Below are positions 1 to 8,760 of a stretch of DNA of 19,847 nucleotides, piece by piece. The translations under genes were made by a program, and so were the position numbers. How positions within the stretch are numbered: position 1 is the stretch's first letter; every line of letters starts with the position of its first letter. Source of the stretch: Scleroderma bovista (taxonomy: Eukaryota; Basidiomycota; Agaricomycetes; Boletales; Sclerodermataceae); assembly GCA_037178675.1 (NCBI GenBank), contig JAYMGJ010000577.1, positions 1 through 19,847 on the forward strand, in the 5' to 3' direction. The notes beneath the pieces are model-generated. The model worked only from the letters and a program-made list of their open reading frames with translations, ran no database searches and was not told where the DNA came from.

Positions 1-434
1 CACCGTTCAGATAGGCTCATCCATGTTCCGATCTTTCCCGTGCGCCACAAACATCCCGGTACGCCAAGTTTCGGTCCGCATGCGTTCGTGGGCGTTGATG
101 GACACCGTCTTCATAACTTAATGCATCCGTGCGTGTATTGTGTTTGTTTCGATCACTTGTTTTCGATTTTTCATGTTGTCTATCTGGCTATTGCATCGCA
201 CATTCGAGGGTGGCATAGATGTAAAGTTATACTATTGATCCCGGGATACACGGGTTTACGCTGGTTGTCTACAAGTAGTTGTACTTGGTGTCAGGCTTAG
301 CAGTTCCCTATTCGTATGTCACCCTGCATTAATATCCCGTGAATTTCAGCCCTGCATGTATTGTAAATATCTCGATAAAACGTAATCAACAATCGCCGGT
401 CTGCCCCTGTCTTCTTGATCATCGTACCACACAT
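1..434. other. 5' flank of HIS6; no clear gene
   Basis: This stretch lies upstream of the HIS6 start codon and presumably holds its promoter and 5' leader. I see no clear TATA box and no Gcn4-type TGACTC site. Frame 2 on the plus strand is open from the window edge to a TAA at 119-121, about 39 codons. It could be the tail of an upstream gene, but I recognise nothing in it. The 86-codon frame at 40-300 has no recognisable features. Confidence 0.4.
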
Positions 435-1702
435 ATGACTGGCTGCACACGGCGCAGCGTTTTTCGACCATGCATCGACCTGCACGATGGTCAGGTAAAA
501 CAGATTGTCGGAGGCACATTATCTGACAGCAACCCCGACGCTCTGAAGACTAATTTCATAGCGAGGTACTAGGCCTTCTTCAATTCTCAAGTCACATCCA
601 GCTAATTCTTGTCGCTTCAGCCAATCGCCGGGGGATTTTGCGCGCCTCTACAAGCACCATGATCTGCAAGGCGGACATATCATCAAACTGGGCCCTGGAA
701 ACGATGATGCGGCACGAGAGGCGCTGGCAGCTTGGCCAGGTGGGACTCTTGCATCTTGCCTTTTTTTTCATCCCTCGCTCATTGCTCTGGCTCCACACTC
801 TCCAGGAGGCCTGCAAATCGGAGGAGGTATCACGCTTACCAACGCACAGCAATGGCTTGACGCCGGTGCCAGTAAGGTGAACTTCCAGGCTAACTTCGTT
901 TGCCATTTCACCGCCATCTCATACATCGCAGGTGATTGTAACATCATATCTTTTCCCTGGAGGAGAATTTTCTCTGGAACGACTAGTGGCGCTATCTGCG
1001 GAGGTTGGAAAGGATAGATTAGTCGTTGATGTGAGGTAGGCTGGGTTTTTGTCGCCTGTCAACCGTTGCCCATCAGCATACTAGCTGCCGCCGTCGGGGA
1101 GCCAAGTGGCTAGTGGCAATGAACAAATGGCAGGACATCACGGACATGGAAGTTTGTCAAGGTCTTTGCATAAACTAGTAGCATTTAGCCTGTAAGAAGC
1201 TGAAGGAGATGTCCAGAATCACTTGACTTGCTATCTCAGCACTGCAGGCAAGTCCATCACGCCTTTCTAGATTCCTGCCTAACATCGATTCTAGCGAGTT
1301 TCTAATCCATGCTGCCGATGTGGAGGGTTTATGCCAAGGGATTGACGAAGACCTTGTGAAAAGTACGTGGTGGATATTTGATTCCCGGGATAGCTCACGC
1401 CAACTGCTACAGAACTTGGAGAATGGGTCTCGATCCCAACCACTTATGCTGGCGGAGCGAAACGTATGGCATTTGATCGTATGGAAATTGTCTGCGTTGA
1501 CACACCAATCTTAGATATCGATGATCTTGCGCTGGTTGACGGACTGTCTGGTGGAAATGTGGATTTAACTTACGGCAGGTGTGTGCTCTTGACTCTGAAA
1601 TTATGGGAATGTCTATTTACTGAGCCTCTAAGCTCCCTTGATATCTTCGGGGGTATTTTGGTAAATTTCGACAAGTTGGTGCAGAGATCTCATGGAACGT
1701 AG
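435..1702 (+). CDS. HIS6: HIS6, phosphoribosylformimino-AICAR-ribotide isomerase
   Basis: This is the fourth enzyme of histidine biosynthesis (HisA in bacteria), a cytosolic TIM-barrel isomerase of ProFAR. Proposed exons: 435-565, 621-739, 806-876, 932-1035, 1085-1151, 1217-1251, 1295-1362, 1413-1463, 1515-1578, 1633-1702. The total is 780 nt, or 259 residues, close to the 261 of yeast His6. Family blocks visible in order are [18 protein letters not shown] (first catalytic Asp, residue 15), [55 protein letters not shown] (second acidic site), TTYAGGAK and [16 protein letters not shown]. All exon phases agree. The least certain part is 1152-1294. There a 65-nt intron, a 35-nt exon and a 43-nt intron give the only model I found that keeps the frame and the family length; the 11 residues of that exon are poorly conserved. 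AATAAA at 1724-1729 is a likely poly(A) signal. Confidence 0.93.
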
Positions 1703-1723
1703 GGCCAACGTCTGTGATTTATT

Positions 1724-1729
1724 AATAAA
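1724..1729 (+). terminator. Probable poly(A) signal of HIS6
   Basis: AATAAA occurs 22 nt after the HIS6 stop codon inside an AT-rich stretch. This fits a cleavage and polyadenylation signal; fungal signals are degenerate, so this is an inference. Confidence 0.5.
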
Positions 1730-1754
1730 TTTGAGGTGCGGGTTAGCCTCTGGC

Positions 1755-2186
1755 CTATTCTGATCCCTCTTCATGAGTCTCGAGGATATAAACTTTTGGG
1801 TCGAGAGACGCAATTGCACACCGCGGTGGGATCAAGATTCTTTTTTGTGCAATAGTGGAGAGCTTCGTGATCCAAGGCCCGAACAGAGTTTGCATAAGCT
1901 CGACCATTGCCAGCGACCCCAGTACGTAGGGGCCGACAGACCATGATGAAATAATTCCAACAAAACTCCAACAAAGATAGTGAATCGCTTCTTTCTCCCG
2001 AGTATCCGCAGTTATCGACCACGAAACACCACTGAATAGCACCACTAGTCGGAGCGATTCACTATGGTTATGGGTGTCCAGGAAAGTCAATCTGTTAAAG
2101 GAAGATAGTGGTTGTCTTAGACCTATGTATAGCCGCACTGCTATCATCAAATTCAGTACTACTAGTACTAGTATCAAGTGTCCCAA
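1755..2186 (-). CDS. Orphan reading frame with hydrophobic N-terminus, unknown
   Basis: An open frame of 143 codons on the minus strand starts with a hydrophobic segment (HLILVLVVLNLMIAVRLYIGL) that could be a membrane span. A second hydrophobic stretch (YLCWSFVGIISSWSVGPYVLG) follows at about residues 70-90. I recognise no family. The start lies inside a tandem ACTAGT repeat at 2161-2172. It may be a real small membrane protein, a fragment of a decayed gene, or a chance frame; no splice evidence supports it. It ends about 50 bases from the HIS6 stop, so the two would converge. Confidence 0.25.
   Translation of the reverse strand: MGHLILVLVVLNLMIAVRLYIGLRQPLSSFNRLTFLDTHNHSESLRLVVLFSGVSWSITADTREKEAIHYLCWSFVGIISSWSVGPYVLGSLAMVELMQTLFGPWITKLSTIAQKRILIPPRCAIASLDPKVYILETHEEGSE
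2160..2173. repeat. Tandem ACTAGT, 14-bp perfect palindrome
   Basis: The bases TACTAGTACTAGTA form a perfect 14-bp palindrome made of two adjacent ACTAGT hexamers (2161-2166 and 2167-2172). The same hexamer recurs through the first 13.3 kb of the window. Confidence 0.85.
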
Positions 2187-2330
2187 AATACTAAAGTCTC
2201 TGCTCTGCTTCCGACATAGCGTCCGATAGAGTACATGTTTGGCATCTCCTATACAACAGGGACATCGTCAAATTTGACATCAAGTCTGCAATCAGAGAGC
2301 GCAATCTCAGGGTCGAGATAAACTCTAGAG

Positions 2331-2801
2331 TACAATATTCATGCAGTGCCCCGTATAATTTGGAAGTGTGCTCTTACTTCTGGAGAATCGATGAAGGCCC
2401 CTATCCCCAAGACCAAGGGAAAGAGATACCGTGACACTGAATGGTACCTGGAACCCCGACATCTCTATGACCATTACTCTCAGCTTAAGGTGTTCTACTA
2501 CTAGGCAAGGACAGTTTCCAGGACAGAGCTAAGCAAGGTCTATTGTGCCGAGCACGCTAGAAGGATGGAATCCCTGATTCGGACACATGTTAGAGCAAAG
2601 GATATGGTTCAAACATTCATCTTTGTCAATGGTTTGTCTATGAAAATGGGCGCCGATGACACGTTGGATGACTACCCTGCGTCGGTGGCGTGTACAGGGA
2701 ATCTGAGGCCATCGAGCGACACTTCAATCCCTCCTCTGCGCGATAGCCCCAGGAATGATTTTCATTTTTGCATCCTTCGCCAGAATCCAATTTGCAGATA
2801 G
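2331..2801 (+). pseudogene. Coding-like frame broken by one TAG, unknown protein
   Basis: One plus-strand frame reads like protein across this stretch, interrupted only by a TAG near 2502. Recognisable pieces are MKAPIPKTKGKRYRDTEW, YLEPRHLYDHYSQLKVFYY, then after the stop ARTVSRTELSKVYCAEHARR and MESLIRTHVRAKDMVQTFIF. The helical, charge-rich character on both sides of the stop suggests a single original coding region. A GTGTTC...CAAG intron of 48 nt (a multiple of three) could instead remove the stop. Another frame at about 2236-2433 (from VWHLLYNRDIVKFDIKS) also looks coding-like, as expected of a decayed multi-exon gene. I cannot name the family. No good start codon context or complete exon set was found. 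Confidence 0.35.
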
Positions 2802-2933
2802 GCTCCAATTCCCAATTCCCAATGTCTTGGATTTTTAGACGAATAGTAAACAAAGCAATTCAAACTCATACAGACACATAGCAATTGTACATTTCCGACA
2901 CAAGCGTGGGCTTGACTTCTTTCCATTCTGAAT

Positions 2934-3482
2934 TCAGGCCTTGATGAACCTGAACTGCTGTTGGGGAAGGGCAGCATTCAACTTGTCGAGATAGAGCTGG
3001 AACAATGTATGAAACGCGGCATCCCAATGGTGATAAAGGATTATTACCTGGCGATCATGTGATACTGGACCTCCTGGATCGGTCCAAGCACGGGCACTCC
3101 CGGCCGTCTTAACACTAGTACAGAGGAGGTGTTAGACACAATCAAACAGATGTCAACGACTAGTACTCGCCTGTAGACTTGACCCCACTGCTCGATTACC
3201 CACCGCTCAGGATAATCACCTGCTTTGACAAGGTCGCCACCATGCTCAATGTAGTCATTGTCGATGGTAATCATGTATATGCAGTTTGGTGGTCCTGAGA
3301 TTCTCTCGACGCGGAAACGCTGGTGACACGGCATCATTTCATCACAAGATCAGTTATAAGGTGACAAGACCTACCGTTTTCTCCCCTTTGACAACAATCT
3401 TAGAGTGGCAAGCGCCAATGTATTGGTAATCTCTGTTGGTGATGTAGTAGTAGCCGGGTGTGAGTCCGCAGGGATTAGACAT
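2934..3482 (-). CDS. Small beta-trefoil-like protein A (I66 inhibitor-like)
   Basis: Four exons on the minus strand, 3482-3375, 3319-3171, 3114-3048 and 2996-2934, encode 128 residues. The N-terminus NPCGLTPGYYYITNRDY, the central PERWVIEQWGQVYSV, the ARAWTDPGGP turn and the C-terminal QQQFRFIKA follow the order seen in fungal small beta-trefoil inhibitors of peptidase family I66: a Tyr-Tyr-Ile strand, W-V-I, Tyr strand, Trp turn and F-R-I end. The assignment rests on pattern only. No signal peptide is visible, as is usual for cytosolic mycocypin-like defence proteins. Intron 2 (3170-3115) must begin with GC (GCGAGT); the paralogue downstream of it on the plus map has GTGAGT at the same place. 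Introns are 55, 56 and 51 nt. It is the tandem duplicate of the gene at 4304-4871. A lectin-like or other trefoil role is possible. Confidence 0.75.
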
Positions 3483-4303
3483 GATGGAAGCAAAACAATG
3501 CGCCGGGTGTTGACACTGGGGATTAATCCTCAAACCGACGATCCTTTTATCTTCTGAACAGGCGCTTCGATGATGACCGCCGCATTATGAGACCACCACT
3601 GTTCGCTTACCGTTGAAATAGAGCACTCAACTTTCTTACGGACTTGAACTCCTGGTCGTGAATGCTTTACTTCAACCAGGGAAGTGGAATCCGAAAATCT
3701 GGCTCGTGCAGTCGGTTCTGAACCGAATCGAATTTTCTAAACACATTATGGCATGACATTTGGGGCATGATGTCACGAAATCCTGGACGTTAGTGACGAA
3801 CGTTGTTGCCCATGTGTATTGATCTGGGGTAAAAAGGTATACATAAAATTGATACTCACTGCATCACTATCCCAAAAGCCTTCCAACACACATGAACGAA
3901 ACACGACCGGCAACGCGGCTGCTACACCGATGCTGAATTTTACTGTAACCAGACAAATGATCGACGATTAGCGCTTTTGCTTACATGGTAAAACCAACCC
4001 TGCTTGTTAATCTTGCATTAACTACATTTCCTTCTCTGATGAATTTCTTGGCATACTTGTTGGACAAGCAAAGCATATGTTCGCAAAGATCGCACTCCGG
4101 GTTGGTAACCGGTCCAGGAATTAGTGCTTCAGCCGCTGACTGGGCCAAAAACAAGTGTTCTAGCACGGGACATTTATATCGCTTTCTGAATGTTTTGCAG
4201 ATAGTAACAACAAACAACAAAAACACTGCTGCTCGGACTGAGATATGTATAATCGTACATTTCAGACACAAACACTTCATCTTCATTTCTTCAGAGTATG
4301 AAT
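3483..4303. other. Spacer between the two paralogues
   Basis: This region holds the promoter of paralogue A (3483 to about 3720, similar to 4872-5135) and the 3' flank of paralogue B. The reading frames crossing it (for example 3981-4442 minus and 3985-4317 plus) overlap the exons of B and show no family features. I see no further gene. Confidence 0.5.
3541..3575 (-). promoter_or_regulatory. TATA-like promoter block of paralogue A
   Basis: Read on the minus strand, GATAAAAGGAT lies about 60-70 nt before the start codon, preceded by CTGTTCAGAA. Almost the same block stands at the same distance before paralogue B (4930-4965). Conservation of both sequence and spacing suggests the core promoter was copied with the gene. 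Confidence 0.55.
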
Positions 4304-4871
4304 TTAATTCCTGGTGATACGGAATTGCTGGCGGCAATCGTAGGGGTTCAATGGATGGTGGAGTTGAAGCTGGAACAAAGTATAAAACGACGGCGCCCCA
4401 ATGATAATGACCAGCTCTTACCTGGCGTTCATAGTCAGTCACGGGATCAATCCAACCACATTCATGATCTTCTTTCAGCGCAACGCTATAAGGGAAGCCA
4501 TGTCAGAAATGGTCAAACTGATGTCAATGACTCACGTGTATACATCGTCATATATGTTGGTGATCACCCATTCCTGACGATTTCCAGAGACATTGATCCA
4601 CTCTTTATCGTGCCGAATGAAGCCCTTGCCACCAGATTGCGTGGTAATCTGGTAAGTACAGTTCTGCCCACTGACAGTTTTCTTGAGGTAGAAGGGCTAG
4701 TGATACAGTACTGCTTCATCATGAGGTTACTAGTTGGAAAGTGAAACGATCTACTGTTTTTTGACCATTGACCACAACGTTGAGTGCATTGGGATCTTTA
4801 TGAAGGCCAACGCAGATGCCGCTGGTCGATATATAGTACTTTCCTTCACCGAGTTTGCAGGTGTTAGGCAT
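4304..4871 (-). CDS. Small beta-trefoil-like protein B (I66 inhibitor-like)
   Basis: Four minus-strand exons, 4871-4755, 4696-4536, 4485-4422 and 4369-4304, give 135 residues. The chain starts PNTCKLGEGKYYISTSGICVG, continues with RQEWVITNIYDDVYTVALKE and CGWIDPVTDYERQ, and ends RQQFRITRN. The order of Tyr-Tyr-Ile, W-V-I, Tyr, G-W and a final F-R-I is like small fungal beta-trefoil protease inhibitors (I66), though this is a pattern match only. Exon phases (0, 2, 0) are identical to those of paralogue A. All introns (58, 50, 52 nt) are canonical GT...AG. Intron 3 is still alignable with that of A, so the duplication is not ancient. The two proteins share only a modest fraction of residues, which suggests fast divergence, as is common in inhibitors facing changing targets. 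Confidence 0.78.
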
Positions 4872-4929
4872 GATGAAAACAATGAGTAAAGTGTTGGCTC
4901 TGAGGGGGACTCCGCCCCCCAAACTGACC

Positions 4930-4965
4930 ATCCTTTTATCTCCTGAACAGATGCTGCGATGATGG
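4930..4965 (-). promoter_or_regulatory. TATA-like promoter block of paralogue B
   Basis: Minus-strand GATAAAAGGAT lies about 60-70 nt before the start codon at 4871, next to CTGTTCAGGA. It matches the block at 3541-3575 before paralogue A in sequence and spacing. Confidence 0.55.
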
Positions 4966-5135
4966 CCACTCATCAACACCAATACTTCTTCGGTATTTGT
5001 CCGTTGCTCTATGGAAGGAACACCCGACTTTTTTATACACCAGATTGCGCCGGGCTCTTGTCCATGAATGTTCAAGTTTACGCCAAGTGGAATCAGAAAT
5101 TCTGGCTTGTTCGGTTGGTTGAGTTTAATAACTCT

Positions 5136-5865
5136 GATTGCGCATAGTTCGCATTATCCTAATGCACCCTTGAAATAAATCCAGTTAAATATCGAATAAA
5201 CGAACACACTTGTATCTGGATGCTGACCACGCCATCGCCACTCCATGGGCTTTCTGCCCCACATTAGCGAAAGAATGACGGCTAAACCAGACTGACTTGA
5301 GGGCACATAGTTGCAACCCGTGGAGTGGGGTGAGAAAATGACCTCAAGCCGTGCTGCGACGCCACCCCTGTTACACAAAGTTTCGGGCGACTCTTTATCG
5401 CCAATTCATTTCAACACAAAAATTGGCTTAGTGTCGCACCGTGACGCATTCTCGTGCTGATGCTAAGCCTCTGACGGAAGTGTGATGCTGACTAAGAAAA
5501 ATATAGATGTCATATGCTTGTCCCATGCCTTGGACACTGTCTCATTGAAGGGAGTATCTTGAACTTCTTCATGATGCCGCACTAGCTGGCCAGGGTGAGT
5601 ATAGCCCATTAACTAAATAAAGAGACGAACGACTTATCTGCGACCCGCAGTAAATCCCCTATTTTTCTAGAACAGCATGCCAGAGAGCCGAAAATCCCAT
5701 CAGAACAGAAAGAATTGTGATGGAAGAGCATTCATCTATGGATTGGGCGTAAGCGTGGGGCTGGAGACAGACTGGCGCTTTACGCCCACATGTTTTCGTT
5801 AAGGTCTGGAACAAGGCAGTTTAACAGTGATTGTTATTTCTTGGTTACAATGGGGGGCTATGAGA
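5136..5865. other. No recognisable gene
   Basis: Apart from a 74-codon minus frame at 5154-5378, I see nothing resembling a gene, an RNA or a third copy of the trefoil-like gene. No terminal repeats or transposase motifs were noticed. Confidence 0.4.
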
Positions 5866-6336
5866 TCAATCGTCGTCACATCTCGGGCTAGATTCGTAGG
5901 CGTCTGTCATACTACATGAAATAATCAGGATGCCATTTGTCACCCCAGCTTGCATAAGTGAAGTCTCGGATATCCCGCTGGCTTGTAAGCGTGTAATGTT
6001 CTGTAAAACGTGAGCATTACTGAGTCGGTGGATGCTATCTGCAAGTTCAATCCACTGAGTCAATTTCGGTGTGTTTGTGTTGAGGACCTCGTACCTACAG
6101 TTAGAACATGTTAGACGCGTCCAGAAAGTACTGTTGATGCCTAAGAGGGACAACTCTTCCTCCCTTGAACTGTAGCTGCAGTACGAGGGCAGACTGATGA
6201 AGGATAAAGACACTTCCTGGACTGACCGCAAATCGATAATCATGAGCAAATACTCTGATCTGTCAATATAGGTTGTCCTTGAAATGGCATCACTAAGACG
6301 GCCTAATGTTTGTGGAGTGGACGACTTTTCTTCCAT
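5866..6336 (-). CDS. Orphan reading frame, unknown
   Basis: A minus-strand frame of 156 codons starts MEEKSSTPQTLGRLSDAISR and ends with an acidic SPRCDDD tail. It may be spliced: GTAGGTAC...TTGCAG would remove about 68 nt around 6098-6031. Residues such as YLLMIIDLRSVQEVSLSFIS suggest strand and helix content, vaguely like a fragment of a leucine-rich F-box protein, but no defining motif is present. The codon use is unremarkable. It could equally be a relic within the accessory stretch. Confidence 0.35.
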   Translation of the reverse strand: MEEKSSTPQTLGRLSDAISRTTYIDRSEYLLMIIDLRSVQEVSLSFISLPSYCSYSSREEELSLLGINSTFWTRLTCSNCRYEVLNTNTPKLTQWIELADSIHRLSNAHVLQNITRLQASGISETSLMQAGVTNGILIISCSMTDAYESSPRCDDD

Positions 6337-6442
6337 GAATTTCTAAAGGGGTCAAATCTGGTTCAACCTTGGAAACACCGTATCCACTGCTTCTCGGTTG
6401 TCGCATGTCAGGAGTGTGGTGGATACACGTATTGGGAGCGGT

Positions 6443-6792
6443 TCAAAGTTTCATACTATTCATCGTAGTCCGAACAATAGCCTGGCACCGAGCAGATTGA
6501 AGGGCTTTCTCGAGGGCGTTCTGCTTTTTCCGTACGACTGCGCGCTCTATCCCCGCGATCTCCTCTCCTGGCCGTGTCAAACGTGAGCCTACATAAGCTG
6601 TGAGATCTTTATAGGATAGTGCTGCCAGTAGTGCGGAAGCGAAGTATGAACTTACCTTTCCTATAACGAAGAAATGCACTGAGTTAACACCGAGTTAAAC
6701 GGCCAACGAATGCCGAATCGTATTCTGTGACAACTCACCGCCCATCTTGACAACAATGCCAGTGTCTACCATCATTGTCAACCTGGTCAAAA
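6443..6792 (-). CDS. Possible extra 3' exons of the DPB3-like gene, or small separate gene
   Basis: Minus-strand segments 6792-6739, 6678-6656 and 6597-6443 are separated by introns of 60 and 58 nt with GTGAGT and GTAAGT donors. They join in frame with each other. They also join in frame with the DPB3-like gene if a 51-nt GTATAC...CTACAG intron (6843-6793) removes its stop codon, giving about 270 residues in place of 197. The last exon encodes a basic tail (VVRKKQNALEKALQSARCQA). Alternatively a separate gene starts at an ATG near 6775 (MVDTGIVVKMG) and uses one long intron to reach the same last exon. I recognise neither product. Confidence 0.4.
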
Positions 6793-6830
6793 CTGTAGGT
6801 TCGGTGATCACGTACAGAAACTGATTTCCA

Positions 6831-7605
6831 TTATGCCGTATACATGATCCCGTCTTCGTCCATCACAATGTCAGCACTAGACTTCCCAGTAACCACATCA
6901 CCCTGGCTCTCGTCCTCCCTGGTTCTCTTCACGAACTTGTCCAATAGTGTTGGCTCCTCGGGTACACTCTGCTCTTCCTGGAGTGCTTTCGGTTTGCGCT
7001 TCGTTGGGGGCTCTGTACGTGGGTACGATACGATTTCTGGACAGATCGAGGGGGTATTAGTTGTGATAAAGTAACTGCATCGCAAACTTGCCATCGAGAA
7101 AGAGAAACTCCTCTGCGCGTCGCACGACACTTGCTGTCCAGTCGTACAAGTAGTGTCCGTGAAGTCGCGAGTAAGAATATGACGGCGTACCGATGTCCCT
7201 GTGCTGCACTGTCGACCGCTTCTCCCTCTCTGCGACCTTCTGACTTGCCTCTGCTAGCCTTTTAATGAATTCCTCCGTAGCCAGCGATATCAGGACAGTT
7301 GCGTCCCGTGCAACCATCGGAAGGTCCTACATCAACGTGTTGCTGAGTTTCTGCGATGACGGTGCCCACCTCGGGCGATAGCCAGTCGTTCATACCTTGT
7401 CCACCTTGATGATCCTCTGCACCCTCGAGAAGGGCAGTATCGACTTACCTGCCTCGCGCTCACGCGTCGCAGGTGCGGCAGCGCCGTCTTTCTTCTTCTG
7501 TCCGCCCGCGACCACCGCCTCGCTCTCGTCTACCATAATCAACTCCTGGTGGTCTGCTTCGATATCAATTTCGAGCAGCTGTGTGTCTTCATGGTCATTG
7601 GTCAT
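6831..7605 (-). CDS. DPB3: Histone-fold protein, DPB3/POLE4/CHRAC15 type
   Basis: Exons 7605-7396, 7326-7191, 7133-7092 and 7036-6831 encode 197 residues. An acidic N-terminus is followed by a CBF/NF-Y-type histone fold at about residues 57-130: ILPFSRVQRIIKVDKDLPMV, then the long helix ATVLISLATEEFIKRLAEAS, then TVQHRDIASVVRRAEEFLFL. The F-L-F-L end of the fold resembles POLE4 and yeast Dpb3, which pair with a second histone-fold subunit in DNA polymerase epsilon or in the CHRAC remodeller. The C-terminus has a basic TKRKPK stretch, LLDKFVKR and an acidic tail. I cannot decide between the polymerase and remodelling orthologue. Intron 3 (7091-7037) starts with GCAAGT, a GC...AG intron required by the frame. 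The gene follows the HIT gene on the same strand after 142 bases. Confidence 0.82.
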
Positions 7606-7747
7606 TGTGTTGTTGATGGGTGGTAGTACTAGTAGGAGAGTGGAAGCATGAAATCAACATTGTGCGGCCACCAACGCGTCACTCGAATACCGACTCGGAC
7701 ATCATGGTCACAAGCGTGCTATGTAAATATGTAACCGATATGGTCTC

Positions 7748-8471
7748 TCACATCCTTGCTCGAATCCTCTCGGCAAGTTCGCGTCCCTCATCTTGGTCTA
7801 GCTCACTTCGCCCTTCGTATTCCAGTTGGTGCATCTCCCGTATGGTCTTCGGCGACACTCGCTGGCGCTGTGCCTTTATTCTTGGTGGGTCCGATCGTGC
7901 CAATTCCGTTGATGCTTCGAATTGAGGTGCAGGTATAATGTGGTAGTGAACCTAGATGTTCCATCGTCGTCATGAACATGCTGAAGCCCTAGTCAAGACT
8001 ATCTGGATACGCACATGGGGCACACTTTGTGCATACTCTTGGTTACATACGATGTTGAGTGCCGTGTTCTGCGAGGCTGAAAACCAGAGGCATGAGAGTT
8101 CATGCGCGTCCAATCATGAACCCACGCTCACCCTGCGTCAGTGCTTTGGCGACCTTGGACACGGCCTTCCCAATGGCAGCTGCAATTTCCAGTGGTAGAT
8201 CGGACACATGAGAAATATGCGTCTTGGGTATAACTAGTGTATGTCCGGGACGTAGCGGTAGTATATCTATGAATCCATGAGCAAAGTTAGCCTCCAAACA
8301 CCCAAGAGTCCTCCAACACTCGCCGAGTATCGCAATGACCTCGTCTGTCTCATACACGATCGTCGAGGGTAGTTCCTTGGTAATGACCCGACAGAACGTG
8401 CACCGTCCATCGTTTCTCCATTCCTCGTGTACCTTGCGGTCGATGTGTTCATTAATCATGAAAGAGGTCAT
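7748..8471 (-). CDS. HIT-family nucleotide phosphoramidase/hydrolase
   Basis: Exons 8471-8324, 8266-8132, 8076-8015 and 7951-7748 give 182 residues. The family cuts nucleotide phosphoramidates or dinucleotides using the middle His of HxHxH. Visible are the CTFC pair (residues 24-27), ELPSTIVYETDEVIAILDI, PLRPGHTLVIPKTH and the triad PHVHYHII at residues 114-121 (His115, His117, His119). The C-terminal extension ends DEGRELAERIRARM and holds an acidic-basic helix, as in some fungal HIT proteins. Intron 1 (8323-8267) starts with GCGAGT, so it is a GC...AG intron; it restores the canonical AILDILPLRPGH. Intron 3 splits the catalytic motif exactly after the first His. The start at 8471 is the first ATG of the frame; Met5 is an alternative. 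The gene is divergent from the methyltransferase. Confidence 0.93.
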
Positions 8472-8760
8472 TATGGCTGCAGTGGGGGTATGAGGTCCAC
8501 TTCGCTAAAGTAATGGCAGTTGCTATGGACGACGTTGGACCCCACGGCACCACCCTGGCAGGGCTGAGGACGCATGTCAGAATAAAATGAGCGTCTAGCA
8601 CAGCTTGGACCACGTCGTGACGAACCATATTGCTGGTAGATTCCAAGGTTGTGCTATAGTCGACTCTCCACGGTGTTGTGTTGAAATCCACCAATCAGCG
8701 TACTCGAAGGTTACAGCCGAGTCGAAGATCGATTCGGACTGCTACTAACGAGTCACAGCC
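8472..8760. promoter_or_regulatory. Shared divergent promoter of HIT and methyltransferase genes
   Basis: These 289 bases separate two start codons pointing away from each other, so both promoters must lie here or in the leaders. I see no clear TATA box. An 80-codon minus frame here has no recognisable features. Confidence 0.5.

Larger units (their letters stand above)
2878..3720 (-). repeat. Diverged tandem duplication unit, copy A
   Basis: The copy includes the 3' flank (GTACATTTCCGACACAA near 2887), the gene, the core promoter and an upstream block near 3680-3720 (AAGTGGAATCCGAAAA...TCTGGCT). Each part has a counterpart in the same order at 4245-5135. The edges are approximate. Confidence 0.65.
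4245..5135 (-). repeat. Diverged tandem duplication unit, copy B
   Basis: Counterpart of 2878-3720. The 3' flank has GTACATTTCAGACACAA near 4256, and the upstream block has AAGTGGAATCAGAAATTCTG near 5086. Both copies lie on the same strand, consistent with unequal crossing-over. Confidence 0.65.

Noticed and set aside
1464..1514. HIS6 intron 8 read as coding (ORF beginning [12 protein letters not shown])
   Set aside because: Removing it restores the family sequence [17 protein letters not shown]; keeping it inserts 17 residues absent from known HIS6 proteins.
3981..4442. 153-codon minus-strand frame crossing the 3' end of trefoil-like gene B
   Set aside because: Its first part is exon 3, intron 3 and exon 4 of B in the wrong frame; the rest is the 3' flank.
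5136..5865. Possible third copy of the trefoil-like gene or a mobile element
   Set aside because: I searched by eye for the YYIT/WVI motifs, the TATA-like block and terminal repeats and found none.
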